Source of the DNA: Chrysochromulina tobinii
Taxonomy: Eukaryota > Haptophyta > Prymnesiales > Chrysochromulinaceae
DNA length: 36,594 nt
Direction: 5' to 3'
Assembly: GCA_001275005.1 (NCBI GenBank)
Contig: JWZX01003104.1
Coordinates: 1 to 36,594, forward strand
Part shown: piece by piece, positions 17,781 through 26,993 of the stretch
How positions within the stretch are numbered: position 1 is the stretch's first letter
Layout: every line of letters starts with the position of its first letter
Translations under genes and position numbers: made by a program
Notes under the pieces: model-generated
What the model saw: the letters and a program-made list of their open reading frames with translations, nothing else
Databases searched by the model: none
What the model was told of the DNA's origin: nothing

Positions 17781-20700
17781 TCAACGGCTCTGCGACGGAT
17801 GGCCCCTGCTCTTGGCCGCTTTTCCCGCGACGGCAACCTGCTGCTCCAAGAGAGCCTCCCGCACGCTGGCCAGCACCGGCTGCACATGCACCGCCGCCGG
17901 CTCAGCCCTTTCTGTGTTTTTCGGCGAAGAGGTTGAAGACGTGGTATTGCTAAGGATGCCATTTTTGGCTCCCGAGCCGCCCTTGGCGGCACCCTTGGTC
18001 TTGGAACCGCCCGCCTTCCCGCTGCTGCCCCCCGACGCCTTGGCCGATCGCCCCTGGCCACCTCGCGTGCTCTCGGGCCCCTCGGGCTTGTCCGCCATCG
18101 TCTTATGTGAGAGGCGCTTCAAGCGACTCGGACTTGAATCGCCTTCGCCCTCGCCCTTGCTCTCGCCCTTACTCGTGGCATCAGCCAGCACAGGCTGGCC
18201 CTGCGACTCGGGGTTGGCACTCCCCTTGTCGGTAGCAGAGGGCATAACCATTGCGACCCCCACACCCCCGGCGCCCTTGTCGAGAGGGCTACGCACTACA
18301 GGTGCTGGGCTGACCGGTGCTTGGGCAATCTTGGCCTTGCTTGCATCGAGCCGAGCCTCGGCCTTGCTCTTCTTCTCGCCCTTCTCACGCGGCGGCTTCT
18401 TGCCCCCTTCGCCTGGCACGGTGAGCTTCTCGAGTTCAGCCTGCCGTTCCTTGGCCATCTCCAACGCGCGCTGCACGGCGAGCTGCCGCACGCTTCGTGC
18501 CGCTGCCTCGACGGTGATGCCGTCCCGCTCGGCGAGCAGCCTCGAGAGCTCGTCCATCACCGACTCGGCCACAAGCTGTTCCTCCTCCAGGCTGAGCTCC
18601 ATCTTCTTGAGCTCGCTCAGCCCGATGGCCACGTGCACCGTCGCCACCATCTTGGCCTGCTGCTCCTGCAACGCCTGCTCCTGCACGCCGCTCAGCGCTG
18701 ACGTGGCCTCGGCGCACTTGCGCTCCGCTTTTGTCGCCACGTAGACGGCCTCGTCCTTGACCTTGCCCACGGTCATGAGCTCCATCTCAAGGGCACCAGC
18801 CTTCTGGCGCCACGCGGCCGTCTCCGAGTTAGCCTTGAGCAAGTTGCGCTCAAGCTTATTCTTCTCTGCCTCGATGGCCTCCATCGTGGCGGCCGTCTTG
18901 TCGTGCTCATCCTTCTCCTTCTGGATCGCCCACTCGAGCTGAATGCGCGTGATATCCTTGCGCTCGGTCGCGTATCGCTGCTCCGCGGCCATCGCACGCC
19001 CCTCGGCGGCCGTTACCTCGCTCCTCGCCCGCACCGCCGTGGTTATGCCCTCCTCGAGGTCGGCCTCCTTGCGTGCCAGCTTTGCCTTGAGCTCAGCCGC
19101 CTCGCGTGCCATGTCGGCTGCCTTCTCCTCTCGCTCGGCGGCCTTCAGCTTCGCCTCGAGGACCTTCTCAAGAGCGTCTCGCTTGATGTCGGCCACCTTT
19201 TCGGCCACTTTAACGTCCAAGTCCGCCTGCTGCTTGGACTGCAGCGCCTTGAGCTTCGTCTCGCGCTTCGTGATCTCGAACTCGGCCAGCTCCGCCTTGC
19301 TCTTCGCCGATGCCGCCTCACTCACGGCGACGGCCGCCTCCCGCTTGTACTCGGCCGTCTCGCGCTGCGCGTTCGCCGCTTCGGTGCGCCAAGTCTCGAG
19401 CTGAAACTTGAGCTTCTCGCGCTCCTCCTGCGCCGCCTTGAGCTGCCCCTGCAGCCGTTCCTCACGCTTCTCCCCCAGCGCCCTCTCCTTATCCGCCTCC
19501 TGCTTCATCGCCGATGCCTTGAGGCGTAGCTCATCGAGTGCCATCTGTGCCGAAGTCGTGTACGCGACTGGCGCGCCTGCCACTCCTCCGGCCGCAGCCG
19601 CTGGCGCCTCCTTGAGGACTGCGCTGCGCGTTGGAATCATCTCTTTGAGCACGAGGCCCGCGAGCGCGTCGCGCGCCTCCGCCCCCGCCAGCAATGCTTC
19701 CTCGAGGTCCGTCTGCACCTTGAGCATCTCTTGTTGGCGCTCCTTATCGAGACGTGCCGCCTCGACGAGCTTCGCCTCTGCCTCCGACAGCTTGGCGTCC
19801 GTCATCTCGGCGTTCTCAATGCGCCTCTTGAGCTCCGCCTGCTTCGCCTCGAGCTCCTTCTTCGTCTCGTCAAGCGTCTGGCCGAGCGTGCTCAGCAGCT
19901 CGTGCTCCTTCTGCAGCTTGGTCTCTGCCTCCTTCAGCTTACCCGCCGTGACGCTCGCGCGCTCGCGCTGCTCCTGGCTCGCCTCCTTTAGAGCCTTGAG
20001 CTGCTCGAGCGCCGTCTCGAGCTGCTTCTTGCTCTCGTCCGCCTTCGCGCCCGCATTCTTGAGCTTCGCTTCGGTCTGCCCGAGCGCCTCCCTAAACTTC
20101 TCCGCCTCCTCTCGGCACTTGAGCGACGTCGCCTCTGCCGCCTCGAGCTGAGAAACAACGCCCTTGAGCTCGCTCTTGAACGAGGCCTCGCGAACCTCCG
20201 AGTCGGCCAGCATGACCTTCGCCTCCTCCATCTCCTTGCGCGATCGCACCACTGCCGTACGGTCCTCGGCCGCCGTCTTTCTCGCCTCGGCGAGGTCGGC
20301 CTTCATCGCGTCGAGCACCGCAGCGCTCTCCGCCTGACGTCCGAGAGCCTCATTGTACTTGGCCTCTACGTCCGCCTGCTTGCGCTGCGCCATCTGCGCC
20401 GCGTCGCGCTGCTGCGCCGTATTAGAGCGCTCCTTGGTCAGTTGCGCCTGCACAGCCGTAGCGCCCGCCTGCAGCATCTCGACCTGGCGCTCAGTCTCCT
20501 GCAGCTTGGCCGTCGTCTTCTCGAGGCTCTCGGTCAGCGTCGCGAGGGTGCGCTTGTCCCTGTACGCGCTCTGCTTGGTAGCCTCGAGCTCCTCCTTTGT
20601 CTTCTCGAGCTGTTGGTTGATGCCCTTCATCTGCTCGGTCATCTCCGCTCGCACCTCATCCCGTACTGTTTCGAGCTTGAGCTCGGCGAGCTCCATCGCC

Positions 20701-22079
20701 TTGTGCTCGCTTTCCGCCTTCTCGAGAGCCTGCTGCTTCTGCTGCTTGACGGTGCTCAGCTGGCGGGCGAGCTCGGCCTCGCGCGCCGCCGCCTGCGCGA
20801 GCAACTCCTGCTCCTCGGCCACCAGCTTCGCGCGCATCACCGCAGCCTTCTCAGCTTCCTTGGCGCTCGCCGCCTTGACAGTCTCGAAACGCTGCTGCGC
20901 GGCCTTCACGTCGGCTTCGAGCTTCGCCTGCAGCTTGAGCGCCTCGGCGAGCTTCGTTTTGTCCTCCCTCTGCTTGGTCATCGCGGTGGCCGCCGCCGCG
21001 GTGGCCTCCGCCGCCGCCGCCTTGGCCACCTTGAGCTCGTCCTGCGTCACCTTGAGTTCCGCCGTCGCCTTGGCCTCGCGCTTGACCGTCACATCGAGCT
21101 TGGCCTTGGTCTCGGCGAGCTTCTTGCTCGAGCCCTCGTCGGATTGGCCGCTCTTCTTGAGGCGATCCTCCGCCTCGCGCAGGCTCTGCTGCATCTGCTC
21201 GAGCTGCCGGCGCAACTGCTTCTCGCGCATCCCCGCCTCCACGAGCTTGGCAGCATCTTGGGCGGGGGCGGCAACCATCGGAGCAGCGGCCGGCTCGAGG
21301 TTGACAACAACCACGCTAGCCTTCTTCGCCCCACCCTTGGAAAGCGCCTCCGCGTCCGCCTTGCCATGCGACGGAGACACCGAGCGCGAGCGTGTCGCCC
21401 CCATCGGCGCCGGGAGTCTCGACGGGACCTCATTGTCGCCGCCCGTGTCCAGGGGCTCTATGCCGCCGTCGCCCGTCATCACGAGGACCGACGGAGGCAT
21501 CGGAGTCCATGAGGCGCCCTCGAGCAGCTCGCCCTCAAGCGAGGCGGTATCCGTCGTGAACGCTTGCTCATCCAGCATGGAGTCATCTGAGAGACGCAAG
21601 TCTCCCCGCTCAAGCTCCGCCGCCCTCTCAGATGTCTCCCACTGCTCAAGCCGACGCGCCTCCTCCCTCAGCGCCTCCTCCCTCAGCGCCTCCTGCTCCT
21701 CTTTCAGCGCCTGCTCCAAAACTGCTGCCTTTTGCTCCTCGGCCTCCCTCATCTCCTCAGCCATGCGGGCCTCCTCCGCAGCGCGTGCAGAACGAGCCTT
21801 CTCGAGAGCCTTGCGCCCCTCATCGGCTAGCGCCTTGGCAAGCCTCGCCTCCTCCTCTGCGACGCGGGCTTCCGCCTCGGCCGCCTCAACATTTTGCTCT
21901 TTCCTCACTTTGCGCGCCTCATGTGTCTCGTGCGGCGGGAGCATAGGCACATGTGGCCGGTGTGGTGAAGCCGACATAGGTGGCGATGAGGGCTGCTGGG
22001 GCACATCATCGACGGAGGGCTCACCGTTCGGTATAATGATGTCGTCGAACTCCATCCTCCCGCTCACGTCAAGTTCCAT
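17781..22079 (-). CDS. Very long coiled-coil protein, single exon
   Basis: A 1432-residue frame from ATG 22079 (MELDVSGRMEFDD); the frame is open further upstream but that part has the look of a 5' leader. An acidic, Pro/Ser-rich N-terminus is followed by a first helical stretch rich in Glu, Ala and Arg (about 65-160), a linker, and then roughly 900 residues of near-continuous heptad-like Ala/Glu/Lys/Leu sequence typical of golgins, SMC arms or structural rods. The C-terminal 150 residues are basic and rich in Lys, Ser, Gly and Pro. No motor, GRIP, FHA or ATPase motif is seen. A cytoskeletal, basal-body or Golgi tether role is possible but unproven. Because composition is so biased, homology searches will give many false matches. 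Confidence 0.8.
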   Translation of the reverse strand: MELDVSGRMEFDDIIIPNGEPSVDDVPQQPSSPPMSASPHRPHVPMLPPHETHEARKVRKEQNVEAAEAEARVAEEEARLAKALADEGRKALEKARSARAAEEARMAEEMREAEEQKAAVLEQALKEEQEALREEALREEARRLEQWETSERAAELERGDLRLSDDSMLDEQAFTTDTASLEGELLEGASWTPMPPSVLVMTGDGGIEPLDTGGDNEVPSRLPAPMGATRSRSVSPSHGKADAEALSKGGAKKASVVVVNLEPAAAPMVAAPAQDAAKLVEAGMREKQLRRQLEQMQQSLREAEDRLKKSGQSDEGSSKKLAETKAKLDVTVKREAKATAELKVTQDELKVAKAAAAEATAAAATAMTKQREDKTKLAEALKLQAKLEADVKAAQQRFETVKAASAKEAEKAAVMRAKLVAEEQELLAQAAAREAELARQLSTVKQQKQQALEKAESEHKAMELAELKLETVRDEVRAEMTEQMKGINQQLEKTKEELEATKQSAYRDKRTLATLTESLEKTTAKLQETERQVEMLQAGATAVQAQLTKERSNTAQQRDAAQMAQRKQADVEAKYNEALGRQAESAAVLDAMKADLAEARKTAAEDRTAVVRSRKEMEEAKVMLADSEVREASFKSELKGVVSQLEAAEATSLKCREEAEKFREALGQTEAKLKNAGAKADESKKQLETALEQLKALKEASQEQRERASVTAGKLKEAETKLQKEHELLSTLGQTLDETKKELEAKQAELKRRIENAEMTDAKLSEAEAKLVEAARLDKERQQEMLKVQTDLEEALLAGAEARDALAGLVLKEMIPTRSAVLKEAPAAAAGGVAGAPVAYTTSAQMALDELRLKASAMKQEADKERALGEKREERLQGQLKAAQEEREKLKFQLETWRTEAANAQRETAEYKREAAVAVSEAASAKSKAELAEFEITKRETKLKALQSKQQADLDVKVAEKVADIKRDALEKVLEAKLKAAEREEKAADMAREAAELKAKLARKEADLEEGITTAVRARSEVTAAEGRAMAAEQRYATERKDITRIQLEWAIQKEKDEHDKTAATMEAIEAEKNKLERNLLKANSETAAWRQKAGALEMELMTVGKVKDEAVYVATKAERKCAEATSALSGVQEQALQEQQAKMVATVHVAIGLSELKKMELSLEEEQLVAESVMDELSRLLAERDGITVEAAARSVRQLAVQRALEMAKERQAELEKLTVPGEGGKKPPREKGEKKSKAEARLDASKAKIAQAPVSPAPVVRSPLDKGAGGVGVAMVMPSATDKGSANPESQGQPVLADATSKGESKGEGEGDSSPSRLKRLSHKTMADKPEGPESTRGGQGRSAKASGGSSGKAGGSKTKGAAKGGSGAKNGILSNTTSSTSSPKNTERAEPAAVHVQPVLASVREALLEQQVAVAGKAAKSRGHPSQSR

Positions 22080-22400
22080 CCTGCCGCACCAAACGGACCG
22101 TCGTACGTGTCGTTTTGGGCCTCCTGGGACCAGGGACCCTGTGGGTGCGAGAGAAGAAGTTTTTGGTGAGAGAGAGAGATCTGTTTTGGAAACCAAAATT
22201 GAACAAGTTTGGAACAGAAAAGTTCTCCGTCGTTTCAGTTGCATGCGAATGTGTGCGACCCCACGGTGGGGTCGTGGCACGGGACGTGGCGAGGCCTCTG
22301 GCTCGCGTGCCGACGTGGGGTCCTGGTGGGTGCGTGAGTCTCTCCGGTCGAGACTCAGCGAGCGCCACGACGAGCGCTGTCACGTCCTTAGTTGCCGCCC
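22080..22400. other. Gap between the coiled-coil gene start and the GMP reductase 3' end
   Basis: 321 nt carrying the probable promoter and leader of the coiled-coil gene. A GA-run (near 22170) and an inverted repeat GACCCCAC/GTGGGGTC at about 22257-22274 (read GACCCCACGGTGGGGTC) are visible. No gene is seen. Confidence 0.45.
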
Positions 22401-23740
22401 TTACGCTTTACCAAGATCATGCGAGCCGAATACCTGGTTGAGCTGCTGCGTGACGCGAATGAAAGTGGTCCTGCGCGGCACCTCCTCGAGCGTGGCTGCG
22501 CCGATGTAGGTGCACGCGGAGCGCAGTCCGCCGAGCAGGTCGAGGACAATCGCCGCCGCAGGGCCCTTGTAGGGCACCTCAACGGTCTTGCCCTCGGACG
22601 AACGGTACTCGGCCACTCCGCCCGCATGCTTCTTCATCGCCGTGTTCGAAGACATGCCGTAGAACTGCTTGAACTTCTGGCCGTTCCGCTCGACGATTGC
22701 GCCAGCAGCCTCGTCGCAGCCGGCCCATATGCCGCCCATCATGATGAAGTCGCTGCCGCCGCCAAATGCCTTGGCGGCGTCACCCGGGCACGTGATGCCG
22801 CCGTCGGCACACACGTAGCCGCCGAGCCCATGCGCCGCGTCTGCGCATTCGATAACGGCCGACAGCTGTGGATAGCCCACGCCCGTCTGCTTTCGCGTCG
22901 TGCACACCGAGCCAGGGCCAATGCCCACCTTGACGATGTCTGCGCCGTGCATGATCAGCTCTTCGGTCACTGGAAAAGCCCGCAGTCACCCACCATGGTG
23001 TACGTGATTCGAGGTCAACACGTCAACAAGCAAGCCATCAGACATCGTATCGTTCGAGACGCACTTTCGTTGGTGACAACGTTGCCCGCTATGATGGTGT
23101 GCTGCGGCCACTTCTCGCGCACAGTCTTGACGGCGGAGACGAAGAACTCCGAGTAGCCGTTGGCAACGTCCAGACAGATGAAGGTGACGCCCGGGCAGGT
23201 CGACAGGATGGCGTCGCTGCGAGTTTGGGATTCGGCCACCGGTCAGTGACGAGGAGATGGCGATTTGGGCTACCAGGGGAATGAGCTTTGCCATCATATC
23301 GAGATCGCAGCGTACAGCTTGCTCATGTCGTTTGCCGAAGTTCCGGCAGACACGGCCACGTATGGGACCGCCTGCGGCTGCTCGGCTGCAAACTGCTTCC
23401 ACTCGTCAACAGTATAGTGCTTGTGGATGGCGACGATGCAGTGATGCTTGGCCATCTCGGTCGCCATGGTGAAGGTGCCGACGGTGTCCATGTTTGCCAC
23501 GATCATAGGCGTGCCAGTCCACGAGCGTTTCGAGTGTCGGAAGTGGAACGTGCGGTCGAGGGAAACCTCCGATCGCGACCGCAGCGTCGAGCGCTTTGGC
23601 CTTAGGAGCACGTCCTTGTAATCGAGCTTCACTTCCTCCTCAATGCGCATGCAGCTGGCGACGCCACCGGCGAAGAAAGCACCGGCCGTCGCCACGGCCG
23701 CCGCCCTCGGGAGCGAGCTTCGCAGAAGTGCGCTGAACAT
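22401..23740 (-). CDS. GMPR: GMP reductase, three exons, with organelle-like leader
   Basis: GMP reductase deaminates GMP to IMP using NADPH and links guanine to adenine nucleotide pools. Exons are 23740-23316, 23216-23065 and 22969-22401. Introns are 23217-23315 (99 nt, GTACGC...CGCAG) and 22970-23064 (95 nt, GTGCGT...TTCCAG). Both joins reproduce family sequence ([14 protein letters not shown] and [16 protein letters not shown]) and give 381 residues. Key motifs are [34 protein letters not shown], the nucleophile Cys215 in [43 protein letters not shown] and [11 protein letters not shown]. This fits GMP reductase rather than IMP dehydrogenase, and no CBS pair is present. About 30 extra N-terminal residues ([20 protein letters not shown]...) look like a mitochondrial or membrane leader, which is unusual for this normally cytosolic enzyme. 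Confidence 0.94.
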
Positions 23741-23937
23741 GTCGCGCTCAATGTGCGACTTCTAACATTCGTGAAGGACGGCAATCGCGGCGACGGCTTT
23801 AGATTCACACTCGTGGTGGGTGTGAATGGTGGGTGTGCAGTACTTTGAGCGGCCTGGGGCGAAACGACGTCCCGTCGATTCAAATTCACAAGACGCTTCT
23901 TTTCCCCGACGAGGACAATTCGCGGAACCCTGGGGTC
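23741..23937. promoter_or_regulatory. Short bidirectional promoter between GMP reductase and SCO1
   Basis: Only 197 nt separate the two ATG codons on opposite strands, so both promoters must share or overlap here. A repeated GTGGGTGTGAATGGTGGGTGTG stretch lies at about 23815-23837. No known factor site is assigned. Confidence 0.5.
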
Positions 23938-24795
23938 ATGCGGAACGCGCGACTCACGTCGCTGCGGCTGGCTCGCAGCAGCAGCAGCCGGATGCTGCCG
24001 CGCACGACGGTGGCTGCGATGAGTACGAGCGCAGACGGCAGCTCCGCGCTTAGTGTCGCAGCGCAGCGCTTGCGCAGTCCAGTGACGTGGATCTCAGCGA
24101 GCGCCACGCTCGGTGCACTCTATGGCCTTTACCAGTTCCAGTATACGCGGCAGCTGACAACGCAGCGAATGGCAGGCAGGCCCGATCTCGGCGGCGACTT
24201 TGCGCTCGTGGATTGGGATGGCAAGCCCGTGAGCAGCAAAGACCTCGTTGGCAAGTGGGTGCTTCTATACTTTGGGTTCACCAAATGTCCCGACATCTGT
24301 CCAGACGAGCTGCACAAGGTCACGGCCGTGCTCAAGCGCCTGGAAAACCAAGGTCAGTCGATCCAGCCAGTCTTCATCACTATCGACCCGACACGAGACA
24401 CGAAGGCACGCCTCAAATCTTACTTTGAGACAGCTGGCTTCCATCCACGCTTCATTGCGCTCACGGGCGACGACGCGGCGGTGAAAAAGGCTTGCAGAGC
24501 GTACCGTGTCTACTTCACGAAGCCCACTCCAGAAGAGATTAAGCGCGGTGACTACCTGCTCGACCACTCGATCATCTCCTACCTGGTCGACCCGGAGGGC
24601 GAGTTTGCCGATTACTACGGAAAGAGCCTTACCGAGGACGAGATGTTCACACGTGTGGGCAAGCTGATGGGCGACTGGGAGCGCCAGAAGTGGTGGGACA
24701 GCGTCCTGCCCGCATTTATGGCGACGCCGCAGATGACCGAGGGTCAGAAGAGGGCGGCAGAGGCTGCTAAGCCCGGCAACCGGAGCGCGGCGTGA
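23938..24795 (+). CDS. SCO1: SCO1/SenC-type cytochrome c oxidase copper chaperone
   Basis: SCO proteins deliver copper to the CuA site of cytochrome c oxidase subunit 2 in the mitochondrial inner membrane. The 285-residue product starts with an Arg/Ser-rich presequence (MRNARLTSLRLARSSSSRML). A single membrane segment lies at about 49-66. The thioredoxin-like domain has GDFALVDWDGKPV, YFGFTKCPDICPDE with copper ligands C117 and C121, FITIDPTRDT, and the third ligand H210 in LLDHSIISYL. ATG 23938 is chosen because it opens the presequence; the open frame upstream to 23833 lacks leader features. The C-terminal extension after the fold is about 25 residues, Ala-rich. Confidence 0.95.
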   Translation: MRNARLTSLRLARSSSSRMLPRTTVAAMSTSADGSSALSVAAQRLRSPVTWISASATLGALYGLYQFQYTRQLTTQRMAGRPDLGGDFALVDWDGKPVSSKDLVGKWVLLYFGFTKCPDICPDELHKVTAVLKRLENQGQSIQPVFITIDPTRDTKARLKSYFETAGFHPRFIALTGDDAAVKKACRAYRVYFTKPTPEEIKRGDYLLDHSIISYLVDPEGEFADYYGKSLTEDEMFTRVGKLMGDWERQKWWDSVLPAFMATPQMTEGQKRAAEAAKPGNRSAA

Positions 24796-25663
24796 GAGAT
24801 GGCAAGTGACGCTAGCTTCACAGTCACGGATGCGGCTGCGAGCGCCAAGCGGCCATTTGGTACGCGCGGCCGTGTGCGATCATGCATGCTGCATGCTGCA
24901 TGCGCGCCCATCCACCGTAGTCAGTGCATGATTGCTCCCATGGGGTGCAGGTGCGCACGAGATGAACCGACTGGATGACACGCGGCGTGATCGGTGCCGC
25001 GACGTGTCGCGTGCGTAAACGCTCGTCGGTCACGGCGGCGCACACGACTGTCTGTCCACGTATGGTTTGCGTTTCCTTTCGTTTCGTCACACTGAATAAA
25101 ATTCGCATCACCCGGGCGACGAAGCGGGCGCGTTCGCGCGGCGCCGGCGTGCGCGCGTCATGCACCGCCGCGATGAGCCATGAGGCCAATTGCCGTGCAT
25201 GAAAGGCTTGAGGCGGATGCGGCCGGCGGTCTCCACCGGCAACCAGACCGCGGGCCGCGCCATACGCGTGGCGTCGTCGCGTGGTACTCACCCGGATGCC
25301 GACGTGTAACGATGTACGAGTCCTCGACGGAAACGGCGCTCGGCGGTCCTCCGAGGGACAAACGCCGGATCGACCGGTTACCCCGGGTTAGTATCACAAC
25401 ATAAGTACAAGCTACAAATCACCGGCTGCGGCTCCCGGATCTCACGTTATTTCTTGCCCGCGGCCGAAAAAGTCGAACGCGCGGCGGCGCCGGAAACGTC
25501 GTATTAACTCGTACGATACCGGAACGCGAAAGGCGACATCGAATTATGAAAAAAAAAAATAACACCCGGATGCCGTTTCTTGCACCTTTGACCTTATGGA
25601 AGCCGGACCCCTTTTGGCAGCACGTTCTACAGTGTATCGGCGCAGCGCTCTAAACCAAGAACC
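24796..25663. other. Convergent intergenic region, no gene seen
   Basis: 868 nt between the SCO1 and cysteine-synthase-like 3' ends. It contains overlapping GCATGC/TGCATGC palindromes at 24883-24904, an A11-type run near 25550 and two copies of ACCCGGATGCCG-like sequence (about 25290 and 25565). Short frames lack protein-like features. Confidence 0.55.
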
Positions 25664-26797
25664 TCAGTCAGGAGCAGGAGTCAGCTGGAGGTGTGACGCC
25701 GTGGGCGTAGCGTGCACCGTTGAGAGGTATCTCTGGCCGCCGTCGCAGAGCACGGTAACAATGGTGTGGCCCGGTCCCAACTTGCGCGCCGCCCGCACTG
25801 CGCCAACGCAGTTCATGCCCGCCGAAGCACCGACGAAAAGGCCCTCCGCGTGCAGCAGGTGGCGCGCCATTGCCACCGACTCGTCGTCCGGCACCTTGAA
25901 CGCGTCATCGACGCAGGCGGCTTCAAAATTGCGGGTCACCCGATCGCAACCCACTCCCTCCATGATCGTGTCGTACCGATGTCGTCTTGCCGTCCGCTCC
26001 TGCTGCTGCGACGTGTAGAGCACGCCGTGCGCCACACGATGATAGAGCGCCGAGCCCGGAGGGTCGGCAAGGAAGACGCGTACAGAAGGCCGGCGCGCCT
26101 TGAGGTAGCGAGAAACTCCTGCGAGTGTGCCGCCGGTACCCGCGCCCATAACGAATGCGTCGACACGCCCGTGGGTCTGCTCCCAGATCTCGCGGCCCGT
26201 CCCAGCCTCGTGCGCGCGCAGGTTGGCCAGGTTGTCGAACTGATCGCAAAAGATGGAGCCCTCACCGAGCTCGGCGGCGCGACGGCGTGCGACGTTGACT
26301 GGGTGGTCCGGATCAGCGATGGATGCGGGTCTCACCACCTCGAGGCGTGCTCCGAGCGCGCGGATGAGCCGCAGCTTCTCGGGGCTCGTGTCGTCTGCCG
26401 CAACCAAGAGGCACTTGTAGCCACATGCCCGGGCAACGAGCGCGAGCGACACGCCCGTGGAGCCCGCGGTCGCTTCGACGACGGTGCCGCCTGGATGCAG
26501 CTTGCCGGATGCCTCGGCCTCACGCACCATTGCAAGCGCCACGCGGTCTTTGCTGCTGCCGCCTGGATTGAGGAACTCAGCCTTTGCAAGGATCTCGCAA
26601 CCCGTCGCAGCCGAGAGTGAGTGCAGCCGGATGAGCGGCGTGCCGCCGATGAGGTCGAGTACGCTCGCCTGCACGGCCGAGGAAGCGTGGGCCGGTCGCC
26701 GCGTGCGTCGCAGCAGCAGCAGCAAAAATCCTATGCCGACGCAGACCGCTGCGTTCAACGCTGCGGAGCTGCGTTGAACGCTGGTATAGAGCGCCAT
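25664..26797 (-). CDS. Membrane-anchored cysteine synthase-like PLP enzyme
   Basis: A 377-residue protein of the fold-type II, beta-family PLP enzymes, which make cysteine from O-acetylserine (or related substrates) and sulfide. Features are LDLIGGTPLIRL, the PLP-binding K83 in NPGGSSKDR, the substrate loop TAGSTG at 110-115, the phosphate-binding GAGTGGT at 218-224 and GLFVGASAGMNCVGA near the end. An unusual N-terminus has a hydrophobic segment (about residues 15-29, VCVGIGFLLLLL) followed by basic residues, as in fungal cysteine synthase 2 proteins that are anchored to a membrane. No CBS regulatory domain or haem-binding region is present, so cystathionine beta-synthase is less likely. ATG 26797 is preferred, since upstream frame extension reads through repeat-bearing leader DNA. 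Confidence 0.9.
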   Translation of the reverse strand: MALYTSVQRSSAALNAAVCVGIGFLLLLLRRTRRPAHASSAVQASVLDLIGGTPLIRLHSLSAATGCEILAKAEFLNPGGSSKDRVALAMVREAEASGKLHPGGTVVEATAGSTGVSLALVARACGYKCLLVAADDTSPEKLRLIRALGARLEVVRPASIADPDHPVNVARRRAAELGEGSIFCDQFDNLANLRAHEAGTGREIWEQTHGRVDAFVMGAGTGGTLAGVSRYLKARRPSVRVFLADPPGSALYHRVAHGVLYTSQQQERTARRHRYDTIMEGVGCDRVTRNFEAACVDDAFKVPDDESVAMARHLLHAEGLFVGASAGMNCVGAVRAARKLGPGHTIVTVLCDGGQRYLSTVHATPTASHLQLTPAPD

Positions 26798-26993
26798 CGC
26801 GGGTCGGCTGTGAAAATGAAAGGACCGGTATACCGGTAAAAAGACACCGGCTGACTTATCTTTGCAAGCTGATAGATGTCCAGGCGAATGTGAGGATAGC
26901 TTTGTTGGGGCACTAAATGAATCTCCAATTTCAGTTTGGAAACGCAAGATTCCGCAATGCAGGGTTGGTCTGTGGTCTTGTCGTAAGCCAACA
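26798..26993. promoter_or_regulatory. Bidirectional promoter region with a 19-nt dispersed element
   Basis: 196 nt between divergent ATG codons. It carries ACCGGTATACCGGT followed by the reverse complement of CCGGTGTCTTTTTACCGGT at 26832-26850, only 35 nt from the cysteine-synthase ATG. The rest is AT-rich relative to coding DNA. Confidence 0.5.
26822..26850 (-). repeat. Second exact copy of the CCGGTGTCTTTTTACCGGT element
   Basis: On the minus strand, CCGGTGTCTTTTTACCGGT is followed by ATACCGGT. It matches 34634-34652 exactly over 19 nt and lies just upstream of the cysteine-synthase start on that strand. Confidence 0.75.

Noticed and set aside
17518-18744. Plus-strand 408-residue frame over the 3' end of the coiled-coil gene
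   Set aside because: Antisense to the Lys/Pro/Ser-rich tail, with no recognisable domain.
20353-22509. Plus-strand 718-residue Ser/Ala/Cys-rich frame
   Set aside because: It mirrors the Glu/Lys/Ala-rich coiled-coil gene. High GC leaves antisense frames open, and no leader or domain pattern is credible.
24883-24904. Overlapping GCATGC/TGCATGC palindromes as a regulatory site
   Set aside because: They lie between two convergent 3' ends, so a promoter role is unlikely, and short palindromes are expected by chance.
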